A stretch of DNA of 6,540 nt from Lachnospiraceae bacterium (lineage in GTDB: Bacteria; Bacillota; Clostridia; Lachnospirales; Lachnospiraceae): the NCBI GenBank assembly GCA_022798035.1, contig JAAWLS010000143.1:1-6540 (forward strand), given 5' to 3'. The first letter of the stretch is position 1; each line of letters starts with the position of its first letter. The notes below the pieces were generated by a model. It was not told the DNA's origin. It saw nothing but the letters and a program-made list of their open reading frames with translations, and ran no database searches. Position numbers and translations under genes: made by a program. Below, piece after piece: positions 5,389-6,540 of this stretch.

Positions 5389-6540
5389 ATGAGAGTATTA
5401 GTACTTGGAGGAGTTGCCGCAGGAACAAAGGTCGCTGCAAAACTGATGCGGGAGGACCGGGGAAATGAGGTTATCGTACTTAACAAAGGAGAAAATATCT
5501 CCTATGCAGGCTGCGGACTTCCCTATTATGTGGGTCATGTAATTGAAGATAAGGAGCAGCTGATTGTAAATACACCGGAAAAGTACGCGAAATTGACCGG
5601 GGTAACTGTGATGACTGAGACAGAGGCAGTCAAAGTGGACTCTGAGGCCAAAAAAGTGTCTGCAGTCAACGTAAAGACCGGAGAAGAAACGGTGTATGAC
5701 TATGACAAATTGGTGATTTCTGTAGGGGCAAGTCCGGTAAAGCCGCCGATAGAAGGCTGTGATTTGGAAAATGTATTTTTTGTGAGAACGCCAGAGGATG
5801 CCATCCGGATTCGTGAAGTGGTGGATGCAGGAAATATAAAGCGGGCGGTCGTGGTAGGCGCAGGCTACATCGGTTTGGAAATCGCTGAAAACCTGAAACT
5901 TCAGGGTGTCCGACCTTTCGTTTTGGATATGGCAGAACATGCACTTCCAGGATTTGACGCTGAGATGGCAGAATATGTGGAGGGAAAACTTCAGGAGAGT
6001 GGAATTCCTGTGGTGACAGGCGTGGCAGTAACCGGAATCGAGGGAGACGGCAAAGTAGAGAAAGTCCTCACCAGCAAGAAAGCCTACAAAGCAGACCTTG
6101 TAGTATTGAGTGCAGGAATCCGGCCCAATACAGGATTCTTAGAGGACAGCGGACTTGAAATGTTCAAAGGAACCATTATAACCAATGCAAAAGGGGAAAC
6201 GAATCTTCCAGATATCTATGCGGCAGGGGACTGCGCGATGGTACATAATGCATTGACTGAGAAACAGGCATGGTCGCCCATGGGCTCCACTGCAAATATC
6301 AGCGGCAGGCTGATTGCTCAGAATATGATGGGAGCAGAGTTGAACTACAGAGGCGTACTGGGAACTGCAGTGTGTAAACTGCCAGGCTTTCATGTGGGAA
6401 GAACCGGATTGACAGAAAAGCAGGCGTCAGAAGAAGGATTCCATCCAGTCAGCGTGATTACTGTTGTGGACGACAAAGCTCACTATTTCCCAGGAGCAGG
6501 TACATTTGTCATCAAGATGATTGCAGACAAAGAATCCCTG
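5389..6540 (+). CDS. CoA-disulfide/persulfide reductase-type FAD-dependent oxidoreductase, 3' end outside window
   Basis: The ATG at 5389 follows AGGAGG (5377-5382) by 6 bases, and 384 codons run without a stop to the right edge. The product is a pyridine nucleotide-disulfide oxidoreductase of the CoA-disulfide reductase / NADH oxidase / persulfide reductase group. The FAD fold starts with VLGGVAAG (5-12). The single redox cysteine is C42 in SYAGCGLPYY, the signature of this group. The NAD fold is GAGYIG (157-162), with D180 at the end of the next strand favouring NADH. The second FAD motif is IYAAGDC (276-282). The dimerisation domain starts about 320 and includes HYFPGAG (365-371). Asn32 replaces the acidic residue usually found at the end of the second FAD strand. 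Stand-alone enzymes are about 440-560 residues; relatives fused to a rhodanese-like domain are about 550-830, and the missing end would decide. It is transcribed divergently from LysR and beside a sulfite reductase, which favours a sulfur role over plain NADH oxidase. Confidence 0.88.
   Translation, partial: MRVLVLGGVAAGTKVAAKLMREDRGNEVIVLNKGENISYAGCGLPYYVGHVIEDKEQLIVNTPEKYAKLTGVTVMTETEAVKVDSEAKKVSAVNVKTGEETVYDYDKLVISVGASPVKPPIEGCDLENVFFVRTPEDAIRIREVVDAGNIKRAVVVGAGYIGLEIAENLKLQGVRPFVLDMAEHALPGFDAEMAEYVEGKLQESGIPVVTGVAVTGIEGDGKVEKVLTSKKAYKADLVVLSAGIRPNTGFLEDSGLEMFKGTIITNAKGETNLPDIYAAGDCAMVHNALTEKQAWSPMGSTANISGRLIAQNMMGAELNYRGVLGTAVCKLPGFHVGRTGLTEKQASEEGFHPVSVITVVDDKAHYFPGAGTFVIKMIADKESL

Noticed and set aside
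5398..5940. Minus-strand open frame of 180 codons opposite the flavoprotein gene
   Set aside because: The plus strand carries intact FAD, NAD and redox-cysteine motifs, so this is a shadow frame.
1..6540. tRNA, rRNA, CRISPR arrays, insertion sequences and riboswitches
   Set aside because: No cloverleaf, regular repeat array, transposase motif or recognisable riboswitch core was seen on either strand.

Overview
The window looks like chromosomal DNA from a low-to-mid GC Firmicute, most likely a gut-type clostridium (Lachnospiraceae-like). The evidence is strong AGGAGG ribosome sites, short AT-rich spacers, a PAS-GGDEF-EAL protein with the DGDEF variant, and a clostridial-style single-subunit sulfite/nitrite reductase. 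This placement is inference from style; no marker gene is present.

Layout. (1) Bases 2-553 (+) are the 3' end of a very AT-rich gene cut by the left edge. Its product resembles the C-terminal Toprim-like domain of an OLD/AAA-type ATPase. It ends at a terminator hairpin (579-622). (2) Bases 623-779 are a leader with three evenly spaced TGTCA motifs and a good promoter. (3) Bases 780-2465 (+) encode a cytosolic PAS-GGDEF-EAL cyclic-di-GMP protein. Its EAL half looks catalytically complete and its GGDEF half looks degenerate. (4) A strong hairpin (2483-2524) separates it from the convergent gene. (5) Bases 2606-4144 (-) encode a siroheme/[4Fe-4S] sulfite/nitrite reductase-like protein. (6) Bases 4284-5159 (-) encode a LysR-type regulator just upstream of the reductase on the same strand. 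(7) Bases 5160-5388 are a divergent control region with two overlapping inverted repeats between two predicted promoters. (8) Bases 5389-6540 (+) are the first 384 codons of a CoA-disulfide/persulfide-reductase-type flavoprotein that runs off the right edge.

How they fit together. The LysR gene, the reductase and the flavoprotein form a plausible sulfur redox locus. The regulator sits between a siroheme enzyme that would reduce sulfite (or nitrite) and a flavoenzyme that would reduce CoA disulfides, persulfides or polysulfides. The inverted repeats beside the flavoprotein promoter are the best candidate operator. The c-di-GMP gene is a separate transcription unit. The left-edge gene differs in base composition and may mark the edge of an accessory or defence segment. 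No RNA gene, insertion sequence or CRISPR array was seen. The most unusual point is a cysteine in the reductase where the family normally has a substrate-binding arginine.
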